From assembly GCF_002028405.1 (NCBI RefSeq), contig NZ_CP020046.1, positions 1,798,001 through 1,862,000 on the forward strand: a stretch of 64,000 bases of DNA, read 5' to 3'. The notes under the pieces are model-generated. The model did not search any database, was not told where the DNA came from, and worked only from the letters and a program-made list of their open reading frames with translations. Position 1 is the first letter of the stretch; each line of letters opens with the position of its first letter. Below are positions 38,380 to 46,937 of the stretch, piece by piece. Source of the DNA: Thiomonas intermedia (GTDB taxonomy: Bacteria; Pseudomonadota; Gammaproteobacteria; Burkholderiales; Burkholderiaceae_C). The position numbers were made by a program, and so were the translations under genes.

Positions 38380-39633
38380 ATGAAAAAAACCTTGTTGTGC
38401 CTTGCCATGACCGCGGCTGCGGTGCTTTCCGTGCCGGCGCATGCCGCAGACAAAAGCGTCCAGGTGATTCACTGGTGGACATCGGGCGGTGAAGCTGCGG
38501 CGCTGGGCGTACTGAAGAACGATCTCGCCTCGCAGGGCGTGACCTGGAAGGACGTGCCCATCGCGGGTGGCGGCGGGGCCCAGGCCATGACCACTTTGCG
38601 GGCGCGGCTGCTGGCCGGCGATCCTCCGACCGCTTCGCAGATGCTGGGTTTCACCATCACCGACTGGGCCAAGCAGGGTGTGCTGCAAGACCTCACGCCG
38701 CTGGCGGTGAAGGGCAACTGGGCGCAGAAGGTGCCCAAGGCGCTGCAGCAGTTCGACGTTTACAAGGGCAAGTGGATCGCCGCACCGATCGATGTGCATT
38801 CCACCAACTGGGTCTGGGCCAACAAGGCGGTGCTGGAGAAGGCTGGCGTGACGACCGAACCCAAGACCTGGGATGACTTCATCGCCGATCTGGAGAAGGT
38901 CAAGAAGGCCGGGTTCATCGGTCTGGCGCTGGGCGGTCAATCCTGGCAGGAGGCCACGATGTTTGACGGCGTCGTGTTGTCGACTGGCGGACCGGATTTC
39001 TATCGCAAGGCCTTCATCGACCGCGATCAAGCGGCGCTGAGCTCGCCGCTGATGCTCAAGGCTTTTCAGCGCATGAGCGAGCTGCGCAAATATGTCGATC
39101 CCAATTTCGCCAACCGCGACTGGAACGTGGCCACCGGCATGGTGATCAACGGCAAGGCGGGTTTCCAGATCATGGGCAACTGGGCGCTGGGCGAATTCAA
39201 CCACGCCAACAAGGTGCCCGAGAAAGATTACCTGTGCTTCAACGTTCCGGGCACGCAGGGTTCGGTGATCTACAACTCCGACGTGTTCGCCTTCTTCAAG
39301 GTGGGCGCGTCCGAGAAGGCGGCACAGGATCTGATGGCCGAGGACGTGATGTCGCCCAAGGTGCAAGTGGGCTTCAACGTGCTCAAGGGCTCGGCGCCGG
39401 CTGTACTGGGTACGTCGGACGCTGACTTCAACGCTTGCGGCAAGAAGGCCATCGCCCAGTTGGCCTATGCCGACAAGCACAACACCTTGCTGGGTTCGAT
39501 GTCGCAGGGCTACGCCGTGCCGCCACAGATCCAGAACGCTTTCTATGACGTGATTTCGCGCGAATTCAATGGCCAGATCACGCCACAGGAAGCCGTCAAG
39601 CAACTCGCCGCAGCGGCCAAGGCGCAATATTGA
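38380..39633 (+). CDS. Sugar ABC transporter substrate-binding protein (glucose/mannose type)
   Basis: This 417-residue periplasmic protein has a clear signal peptide (MKKTLLCLAMTAAAVLSVPAHA, cleavage after AHA). The mature start VQVIHWWTSGGEAAALGVLK is the family-1 solute-binding start used for sugars, and the length agrees with GtsA-type glucose/mannose binding proteins. It begins an operon with two permeases and an ATPase. The neighbouring isomerase and kinase genes suggest hexose uptake. Confidence 0.92.
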   Translation: MKKTLLCLAMTAAAVLSVPAHAADKSVQVIHWWTSGGEAAALGVLKNDLASQGVTWKDVPIAGGGGAQAMTTLRARLLAGDPPTASQMLGFTITDWAKQGVLQDLTPLAVKGNWAQKVPKALQQFDVYKGKWIAAPIDVHSTNWVWANKAVLEKAGVTTEPKTWDDFIADLEKVKKAGFIGLALGGQSWQEATMFDGVVLSTGGPDFYRKAFIDRDQAALSSPLMLKAFQRMSELRKYVDPNFANRDWNVATGMVINGKAGFQIMGNWALGEFNHANKVPEKDYLCFNVPGTQGSVIYNSDVFAFFKVGASEKAAQDLMAEDVMSPKVQVGFNVLKGSAPAVLGTSDADFNACGKKAIAQLAYADKHNTLLGSMSQGYAVPPQIQNAFYDVISREFNGQITPQEAVKQLAAAAKAQY

Positions 39634-39704
39634 CGCCGCACCTGCGACAGGGCGCGCCGTTTGAGGGCGCACCCTGCCGCAGGTGACTCTGGAAGAAGCG
39701 ACCC

Positions 39705-40571
39705 ATGAAGGCCGGATTCCTGCCCAAACTCCTGCTCAGCCCCAGCGTGCTGCTGGTGCTGGCCTGCGTGTATGGCTTTATCGCCTACACCGTCTACCTG
39801 TCGTTCACAGCATCCCAGATGTTGCCCAACTACGAGTGGGTAGGACTGACCAATTACAAGATCCTGCTGGGTTTGCAGAACTGGTGGATTTCGGTGAACA
39901 ACCTCTGGATCTTCGCGCTGCTCTACATCGTGATCTCCATGGGGCTGGGCCTGTTTCTGGCCATTCTGATCGACCAGAAAATTCGCGCTGAATCGGTGGT
40001 GCGATCGATTTTTCTCTACCCCATGGCGCTGTCCTTCATCGTGGTGGGCACGGCTTGGAAGTGGCTTTTCGATCCTGGCGTGGGGTTCGAGCATGTGATC
40101 CGCCAACTGGGGTTCACCAGCTTCAGTCTGCGTTGGGTGACGGAAAGTCACCTGGCGATCTACTGCATCGTGGTTGCGGCCATCTGGCAGACCACGGGTT
40201 TCGTCATGGCCATGTTTCTTGCCGGGCTGCGCGGCATCGATGCCGAGCCTGTCAACGCCGCGCGCATCGATGGCGCGCGGACCTGGCAGATCTATGTGCA
40301 CGTCATCATTCCCCAGCTCGCGCCCGTGTTCGCTTCAGCCTTCGTGGTGCTGGTGACCATGGCGATCAAGTCGTATGACCTGGTCGTGGCGCTGACCAGC
40401 GGCGGACCGGCCAACGGCAGCTGGCTGCCGTCGGTCTTCATGTATCAATACACCTTCACTCGCAGCGAAATGGGTGTGGGCTCGGCCAGCTCCGTCTTGA
40501 TGTTGCTCGCCGTGGGGCTGTTCGTGCTGCCTTATCTGTTGAGTGAAGTGCGGAGGGTGAAATATGGCTGA
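39705..40571 (+). CDS. Sugar ABC transporter permease, subunit 1
   Basis: This 288-residue inner-membrane permease (MalF/UgpA type) has six hydrophobic segments and the EAA loop RGIDAEPVNAARIDGARTWQIYVHVIIPQL. It starts 71 bases after the binding-protein gene and overlaps the second permease by 8 bases. It partners with the next gene as a heterodimer. Confidence 0.92.
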   Translation: MKAGFLPKLLLSPSVLLVLACVYGFIAYTVYLSFTASQMLPNYEWVGLTNYKILLGLQNWWISVNNLWIFALLYIVISMGLGLFLAILIDQKIRAESVVRSIFLYPMALSFIVVGTAWKWLFDPGVGFEHVIRQLGFTSFSLRWVTESHLAIYCIVVAAIWQTTGFVMAMFLAGLRGIDAEPVNAARIDGARTWQIYVHVIIPQLAPVFASAFVVLVTMAIKSYDLVVALTSGGPANGSWLPSVFMYQYTFTRSEMGVGSASSVLMLLAVGLFVLPYLLSEVRRVKYG

Positions 40572-41457
40572 TGTCGCCTTGCCGAGCCAGGGCACACACG
40601 TCTCCGCCGGGCTGCGGGTGGGACGTGTGGCGCTGTATGCGGTGCTGGGGTTCATGGCGCTGCTGTTTCTGATCCCGCTCTACGTCATGCTGGTCAATGC
40701 GTTCAAGCCATTGAGCGAGATCGAGACCGGCAACCTCATCACCCTGCCCTCGCACTGGACCCTGCAGCCCTGGCTGACGGCCTGGGGCACGGCGCAGATC
40801 GGCGTGTCGGCGCATGGTCTGAAGCCCTACTTTCTCAACTCTTTCCTGATCGCCATTCCTGCGGTGATCATCTCCACGCTCATCGGCGCGCTCAATGGCT
40901 ACATCCTCACGCAGTACAAGTTCCGGGGGGCGAATCTGGTCTATGCCGCGCTGCTGTTCGCCGTGTTCATTCCCTTTCAGATTGTGCTCATTCCCATGGC
41001 GCGCCTGCTTGGCATGATGGATCTGTCGGGCACCATCAAAGGGCTGATCTTCGTCAACGTGGTCTATGGCATCGGCTTCGTCACCCTGTTCTTCCGCAAC
41101 TATTACGCGGCATTTCCGCATGAGTTGGTGCGCTCGGCGCGCATGGACGGCGCGGGGTTTTTCGGGGTGCTGTGGCGCATTCTGCTGCCCAACAGCGCGC
41201 CCATCATCGTGGTCACGGTGATCTGGCAGTTCACCAATATCTGGAACGAGTTCCTCTTCGGTTCGACCTTCAGCAGCTATTCCTCGTCGCCGCTGACCGT
41301 GGCGCTGAACAATCTGGTCAACAGTTCCATGGGCGTCAAGGAATACAACGTGTATTTCGCCGCGGCCATCATCGCGGCCGTGCCCACGCTGATCGTCTAC
41401 CTCCTTTCCGGCAAGTATTTCGTACGGGGCCTCATGGCGGGCTCCGTCAAGGGCTGA
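40564..41457 (+). CDS. Sugar ABC transporter permease, subunit 2
   Basis: This 297-residue MalG/UgpE-type permease has six hydrophobic segments, a conserved VYGIGFVTLFFRNYYAAFPHELV region and the EAA loop ARMDGAGFFGVLWRILLPNSAPI. It overlaps the preceding permease by 8 bases and ends 6 bases before the ATPase gene. Confidence 0.92.
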   Translation: MADVALPSQGTHVSAGLRVGRVALYAVLGFMALLFLIPLYVMLVNAFKPLSEIETGNLITLPSHWTLQPWLTAWGTAQIGVSAHGLKPYFLNSFLIAIPAVIISTLIGALNGYILTQYKFRGANLVYAALLFAVFIPFQIVLIPMARLLGMMDLSGTIKGLIFVNVVYGIGFVTLFFRNYYAAFPHELVRSARMDGAGFFGVLWRILLPNSAPIIVVTVIWQFTNIWNEFLFGSTFSSYSSSPLTVALNNLVNSSMGVKEYNVYFAAAIIAAVPTLIVYLLSGKYFVRGLMAGSVKG

Positions 41458-41463
41458 AACCTG

Positions 41464-42582
<1,119 letters not shown>

Positions 42583-42625
42583 AGGCACCCCGAGAGGGCT
42601 GTCAACCACCACACAAGGACAGGAC

Positions 42626-43633
42626 ATGCGTTGGGGACTGATCGGCGCGAGCCGCATTGCCGAGAGGGTCTGCCGCGCGCTTCGCGACATCGGCGACCAG
42701 TCTCTGGTCGGCGTGTATTCGCGCAGCGAGGAGCGTGGCCGCGCGTTCGCAGCAGCGCAAGGGGTGGCACAGAGTTATACCGATCTGGAGACCATGCTGG
42801 CGCAGTGCAGGCCCGACGCCGTCTACGTCAGCTCCACCAATGAACTGCATGCGGCCCAAACCCTCACGGCGCTTGAGGCGGGCTGTCACGTTCTGTGCGA
42901 GAAGCCGCTGGCCATGCGTTTGGACGATGCCGTGCAGATGGTGCAGCGGGCCCGCTCGTGTCATCGCGTTCTGGCCACCAACCACCATTTGCGCGCTTCG
43001 CGGGCGCACCAGCGCCTGCGCGGCCTGATCGCCGAAGGTGCGGTCGGCCGCGTTCACGCCGTGCAGGTGTCGCATGCGGTGAATTTGCCCCAGGTACTGC
43101 ATGGCTGGCGCTTGAATCAGCCCGAGGCTGGGGGCGGCGTCGTGCTCGACATCCTCACCCACGACATCGACCTGCTGCGCTACCTCCTGCAGGTCGAACC
43201 GCAAGCCATCCAGACCGTGGCGCAGCACAACGGTCTCACCCAGGGAGGGCTCGAAGATGGTGCCATGAGCATGGTCACCTTTGCTGACGGCACTCTGGCG
43301 CATCTGCATCAATCCTTCGTCGCGCCCCACGCGCCCACTCGGCTGGATGTGCTCGGCACCGAGGGCATGCTGAGCTGCGTCCAGTCGCTCACCGCCTCGG
43401 GCGTGCCTGAGCTCACGCTGCGCAACGCGCACGGTGCTCAGGCCATTCCGGTGGAGCCGAACGACCTGCACGCCGCCTCGGTGCGTGCCTTCGTGGCGGC
43501 CTGCGCTGGCCAGGGCGCGCCGCTGGCCACCGGCGAAGACGGTGCGCGTGCGTTGGCCGTGGCCCTGGCCGCGCTCGAAGCGGCCGCCAGCGGCAGGCGG
43601 CAGGCCCTGCACGATCCCGTCACCTGCCCATGA
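42626..43633 (+). CDS. Gfo/Idh/MocA-family oxidoreductase
   Basis: This 335-residue NAD(P)-dependent oxidoreductase has the N-terminal Rossmann motif WGLIGASRIAERVCRAL, the family block VYVSSTNELHAAQTLTALEAGCHVLCEKPLA, with the EKP motif lysine, and a C-terminal substrate domain containing LDILTHDIDLLRYLL (conserved histidine). It likely oxidises or reduces a sugar or sugar lactone. It overlaps the next gene by 4 bases and lies directly after the transporter ATPase, so a role in processing the imported sugar is inferred. Confidence 0.88.
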   Translation: MRWGLIGASRIAERVCRALRDIGDQSLVGVYSRSEERGRAFAAAQGVAQSYTDLETMLAQCRPDAVYVSSTNELHAAQTLTALEAGCHVLCEKPLAMRLDDAVQMVQRARSCHRVLATNHHLRASRAHQRLRGLIAEGAVGRVHAVQVSHAVNLPQVLHGWRLNQPEAGGGVVLDILTHDIDLLRYLLQVEPQAIQTVAQHNGLTQGGLEDGAMSMVTFADGTLAHLHQSFVAPHAPTRLDVLGTEGMLSCVQSLTASGVPELTLRNAHGAQAIPVEPNDLHAASVRAFVAACAGQGAPLATGEDGARALAVALAALEAAASGRRQALHDPVTCP

Positions 43634-45195
43634 CCCAGCCCGTCGAGGCCCAATCCGGTTCGGAGACATTGCCCATGCCGGAATTCCGCACGCCGATCTT
43701 CCTGCGCAGGCACATTCGAGACACCCTGGCGTTCTACGCCCCCCACAGTCTCGATGCCAGCGGCGGTTTCTATCACTACTACAAGGACGACGGCGAGGTC
43801 TATGACGCGCGCACGCGCCATCTGGTCAGCAGCGCGCGCTTCGTGTTCAACCACGCCGCGGCCTACCGCCGATTCGGCGATCCCGAAGATCTGCGTCGTA
43901 CCCGTCACGCGCTGGACTTTCTCCAGCGCGGCCATGCCCAGCCTCAGGGCGGCTACGCCTGGGAGATCGACTGGTGCGAAGGTCGTGTCACCGTGCGCGA
44001 TGGCACCCAGCATGCCTATGGCCTGGCCTTCGTGCTTCTGGCCCAAGCCCATGCGCTGATGGCCGGTGTGGAACAGGCGCGAGCCGGGTTGCAGCAGACC
44101 TGGGCGCTCATGGAGCAACACTTCTGGCAGCCCGAGCAGGGTCTCTATGCCGACGAAGCGACGCCCGATTGGCAGCTCAAGCCCTACCGCGGACAAAACG
44201 CCAATATGCACGCCTGCGAGGCCATGCTCGCGGCCTTCGATGCGACCGGCGAAGCGCGCTATCTCGAGCGTGCTTCATGCCTGGCAGACTCCGTCACCCG
44301 GCGCCTGGCGGGGCTTGCCGGTGGCTTGGTCTGGGAGCACTACCACGCCGACTGGCGGGTGGACTGGGATTACAACCGCCACGACAAGACCAATATCTTT
44401 CGTCCCTGGGGGTTCCAGACCGGGCATCTGACCGAGTGGGCCAAGCTGTTGCTGCAGCTCGAAGCGCGCTTGCCCGAAGCCGAGCGGTCGGCGGGGCTGG
44501 TCGGGCGAGCCCGGCATTTCTTCGATACCGCCATGCAGCACGGTTGGGACGAGCGGCATGGCGGTCTGGTCTACGGCTTCGACCCCGAAGGCGCCGTGTG
44601 CGATGCCGACAAGTATTTCTGGGTGCAGGCCGAAAGCCTGGCCGCCGCCGCGCACCTGGCGCTGCACCTTAAGTCACCGCACTATTGGGCGTGGTACGAA
44701 CGGATCTGGGCCTACGCCTGGCGCCACTTCGTCGATCATGACCATGGGGCCTGGTACCGCATTCTGGCGCCGGACAACACCAAGCTGACCGACGAGAAGA
44801 GCCCCGCTGGCAAGACCGACTATCACACCATGGGGGCCTGCCACGACGTGCTCCGCGCACTCGCCGCGGCCCACGCGCCACTGCGGCATGTGGTGCTACT
44901 GCGCTTCAGGCCGGAGGTCGAGCCCGCGCGCGCGGCTGCACTGCTGCGCGACTTTGCGGCGCTGGCCACGTCGATCAGTGGGGTGGCCGGGGTCGAGTCC
45001 GGAGAAAACATCAGCCCGGAAGGTCTGGACAAGGGCTTTACCCACGCCGTGCTGCTGCAATTCGTCGATGCGGGCGACCGCGACCTCTACCTGAGCCATC
45101 CCGCCCACCAGGCCTTTGCGCGCAGGCTTCAGGATGCCGCCGCCGAGGTGCTGGTTGTCGACTTTCTGGACGCCAGCGCACCCTTCGCAGCCTGA
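43630..45195 (+). CDS. AGE-family sugar isomerase/epimerase fused to a C-terminal Dabb domain
   Basis: This 521-residue protein has an N-acylglucosamine 2-epimerase-type (alpha/alpha)6 barrel (about residues 15-415). Conserved blocks include GGFYHYYKDDGEVYD, YAWEIDWCEG, YRGQNANMHACEAM, HDKTNIFRPWGFQTGHLTEW and a late KTDYHTMGACHDVL with catalytic-type histidines. It is closest in character to mannose isomerase / cellobiose-epimerase relatives. Residues about 418-517 add a Dabb (stress-responsive A/B barrel) domain (LRHVVLLRFRPEVE... GFTHAVLLQFVDAGDRDLYL). The frame is continuous, so this is a real fusion and not an assembly effect. Likely reaction: mannose to fructose or a glucose/mannose epimerisation; the added domain's role is unknown. 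Confidence 0.85.
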   Translation: MTQPVEAQSGSETLPMPEFRTPIFLRRHIRDTLAFYAPHSLDASGGFYHYYKDDGEVYDARTRHLVSSARFVFNHAAAYRRFGDPEDLRRTRHALDFLQRGHAQPQGGYAWEIDWCEGRVTVRDGTQHAYGLAFVLLAQAHALMAGVEQARAGLQQTWALMEQHFWQPEQGLYADEATPDWQLKPYRGQNANMHACEAMLAAFDATGEARYLERASCLADSVTRRLAGLAGGLVWEHYHADWRVDWDYNRHDKTNIFRPWGFQTGHLTEWAKLLLQLEARLPEAERSAGLVGRARHFFDTAMQHGWDERHGGLVYGFDPEGAVCDADKYFWVQAESLAAAAHLALHLKSPHYWAWYERIWAYAWRHFVDHDHGAWYRILAPDNTKLTDEKSPAGKTDYHTMGACHDVLRALAAAHAPLRHVVLLRFRPEVEPARAAALLRDFAALATSISGVAGVESGENISPEGLDKGFTHAVLLQFVDAGDRDLYLSHPAHQAFARRLQDAAAEVLVVDFLDASAPFAA

Positions 45196-45207
45196 GGCCG
45201 GCAAGAC

Positions 45208-45411
45208 TCAAACCTGCCGTTCCGGCTCCGAGGATCGCGGTTCATCCAGACGTTCGAACCATATGACGGCGCCCGCCAGCAGCAGGACAAAGAAGGCGGT
45301 GCCAAAAATCCAGGCGAAATACCACGAGGCGTTGCTGCCCACCAGGATGCCCAGGCCGATCACGGCGGCGGCGGCGAGGAAGAACAGCGCGAGGGAGAGA
45401 AGTTTTTTCAT
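45208..45411 (-). CDS. Second N-terminally extended CydX-like small membrane protein
   Basis: This 67-residue protein is a paralogue of the neighbouring small gene: both have the CydX signature at residues 30-37 (WYFAWIFG here, WYFAWIVG there), preceded by an extra hydrophobic helix of about 25 residues. The start ATG at 45411 is preferred over 45420 because it aligns the two paralogues residue for residue. Classic CydX begins near the WYFAW motif and is about 37 residues long, so this is an extended form. It lies behind an intrinsic terminator and probably depends on read-through or a separate promoter. Role in cytochrome bd assembly or heme stability is inferred. Confidence 0.75.
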   Translation of the reverse strand: MKKLLSLALFFLAAAAVIGLGILVGSNASWYFAWIFGTAFFVLLLAGAVIWFERLDEPRSSEPERQV

Positions 45412-45426
45412 GAGGTCCATGTCACG

Positions 45427-45451
45427 AAAAAGGGCCAGGTTGCCCTGGCCC
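45427..45451 (-). terminator. Intrinsic terminator between the two CydX-like genes
   Basis: On the minus strand GGGCCAGG-GCAA-CCTGGCCC forms a perfect 8-bp stem, followed directly by TTTTT. It lies 48 bases after the first CydX-like gene's stop and 16 bases before the second's start, so it should end most cydAB transcripts and limit the second small gene. Confidence 0.85.
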
Positions 45452-45498
45452 CGAGGCGAGACCTCGCCTGCAGCGAGGGTCTTCAATAGGGCGTCGGC

Positions 45499-45708
45499 TC
45501 AATGCCTGCCCTGGTGTGTGCCACCGTTGCGGCGATCTTCTTCCTGGGCGTCGAAGAAGGCGCCCGAAGCGGCCGAAACCAGCACGATCATCGCGGTTCC
45601 CACGATCCAGGCGAAGTACCACGAGGCGTAGTCGCCGATGATCACGCCGATGACGATCGCCACCAGCGCGATGACCATGAAGAGCACGAAGTAGAGAAAG
45701 TTTTTCAT
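45499..45708 (-). CDS. cydX: N-terminally extended CydX-like cytochrome bd small subunit
   Basis: This 69-residue protein carries the CydX signature WYFAWIVGTA at residues 30-39 after an extra N-terminal hydrophobic segment (MKNFLYFVLFMVIALVAIVI). The C-terminal tail is charged (FFDAQEEDRRN). CydX is the third subunit of cytochrome bd and is normally encoded right after cydB, as here. AAGGA precedes the ATG. Two-helix topology is unlike ordinary single-helix CydX. A second such gene follows beyond a terminator. Confidence 0.8.
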   Translation of the reverse strand: MKNFLYFVLFMVIALVAIVIGVIIGDYASWYFAWIVGTAMIVLVSAASGAFFDAQEEDRRNGGTHQGRH

Positions 45709-45720
45709 GATGAGTCCTTG

Positions 45721-45796
45721 CTCTCAAGTAAATGCCGGGCCGCCCCGAGTGGCCTGTCCCCTGAGGGAAAAACCGGGAGCGGCTCGGCCCGGGGGC
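45721..45796. repeat. Hairpin-rich repeat, copy 2 (between cydB and cydX)
   Basis: This copy shares ordered blocks with 3108-3184: CTCTCAAG, GGGCCGCCCC, AGT, CCCC, GGG and CCGGGGGC. Its hairpin potential includes GGGCCG...CGGCCC (45737-45790). It occupies almost all of the 89-bp gap between the cydB stop and the start of the CydX-like gene and may affect the operon transcript. Confidence 0.75.
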
Positions 45797-45797
45797 A

Positions 45798-46931
45798 TCA
45801 ATAGGCGTGGGGGTCGGCTTCGACTTCCTTCGGATCGACCTTGCCGCGCATGACATAAAACGCCCAGCTGGTGTACCAGAAGATGATGGGCACGAAGACG
45901 ACGGTCCAGCCGGTCATCCACAGCAGGGTCGTCTCGCTGGAAATGGCGTTCCACAGCGTCAGGCTCTGCGACGGGTTGGAGCTCGACGGCATGAGGAAGG
46001 GGAACATGGCCACGCCGATGGTGCCGATCACGCCGATCCACGATAGCGCGCCCAGCCACCAGGCCAGGGTGTGCTTGTTGCCACGCACGCTCAACCATCC
46101 GAGGAGCAATCCGGCAAAGCCCAGCAGGGGAATGACCCACAGGATGGGATAGCTCTTGTAGTTGGCCAGCCAGCCGCCCGGCACCAGTTCGACGGTTTGC
46201 TGCAGCGGCGTCTGCGGCACGCCGGCGCCAGGGAAGCTCACGATCTTGTAGCCGTTGACCATGCTGACCCACACGCCCAGGACGGCGAACAGCACGATGG
46301 CGGCCAGCGCGGCATAGCTCGCCGCCGTGCGCGCCCGGCCCGAGATCGGGGCCGGTGCGCGGCCCATCATCATCACGCCGCCCATGTAGATGGACAGGGA
46401 CAGCGACAGCAGCCCGGCCAGTACCGAGAACGGGTTGAACAGGAAGATGAAGCTGCCGGTGTAGACCGAGCGCAGATTCCACTCGAACTGGAAGGGCACG
46501 CCCATCAGCATATTGCCCATGGCGGCGCCGAAGATGATCATCGGCAGGGCGCCGCTGAGCAGCAGCGTCCAGTCCCAGGCGTTGCGCCAGGCAGGGGAGG
46601 CGATCTTGCTGCGGTACTCGAAGCCCAGTGGCCGCACGATCATGCTCCACAACAGCAGCAGGATGACCACGTACAGGCCCGAGAAGGACGTGGCGTAGAT
46701 CAGCGGGAACGCCGCGAAGATCGCGCCACCGCCGAGAATGAACCAGACCTGATTGCCGTCCCAGTGCGGGCCGATGGCGTTGAGCATCACGCGACGCTCG
46801 AGGTCCGTCTTGCCGATGAAGCGCAGCAGCGTGCCCACGCCCATGTCCATGCCGACCATGGTGCCCAGACCGACGAAGAGCACGCCGAGCAGGGCCCACC
46901 ACAAGACTTGAAGGATGAGATACAAGTCCAT
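45798..46931 (-). CDS. cydB: Cytochrome bd ubiquinol oxidase subunit II
   Basis: This 377-residue integral membrane protein partners with CydA in the quinol oxidase. It has about eight or nine hydrophobic helices, the N-terminal LQVLWWALLGVLFVGLGTMVGMDMGVGTLL and the conserved NAIGPHWDGNQVWFILGGGAIFAAFP. Length matches E. coli-type CydB. It starts 6 bases after cydA and is followed by the repeat and CydX-like genes. Confidence 0.95.
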   Translation of the reverse strand: MDLYLILQVLWWALLGVLFVGLGTMVGMDMGVGTLLRFIGKTDLERRVMLNAIGPHWDGNQVWFILGGGAIFAAFPLIYATSFSGLYVVILLLLWSMIVRPLGFEYRSKIASPAWRNAWDWTLLLSGALPMIIFGAAMGNMLMGVPFQFEWNLRSVYTGSFIFLFNPFSVLAGLLSLSLSIYMGGVMMMGRAPAPISGRARTAASYAALAAIVLFAVLGVWVSMVNGYKIVSFPGAGVPQTPLQQTVELVPGGWLANYKSYPILWVIPLLGFAGLLLGWLSVRGNKHTLAWWLGALSWIGVIGTIGVAMFPFLMPSSSNPSQSLTLWNAISSETTLLWMTGWTVVFVPIIFWYTSWAFYVMRGKVDPKEVEADPHAY

Positions 46932-46937
46932 GACTGT

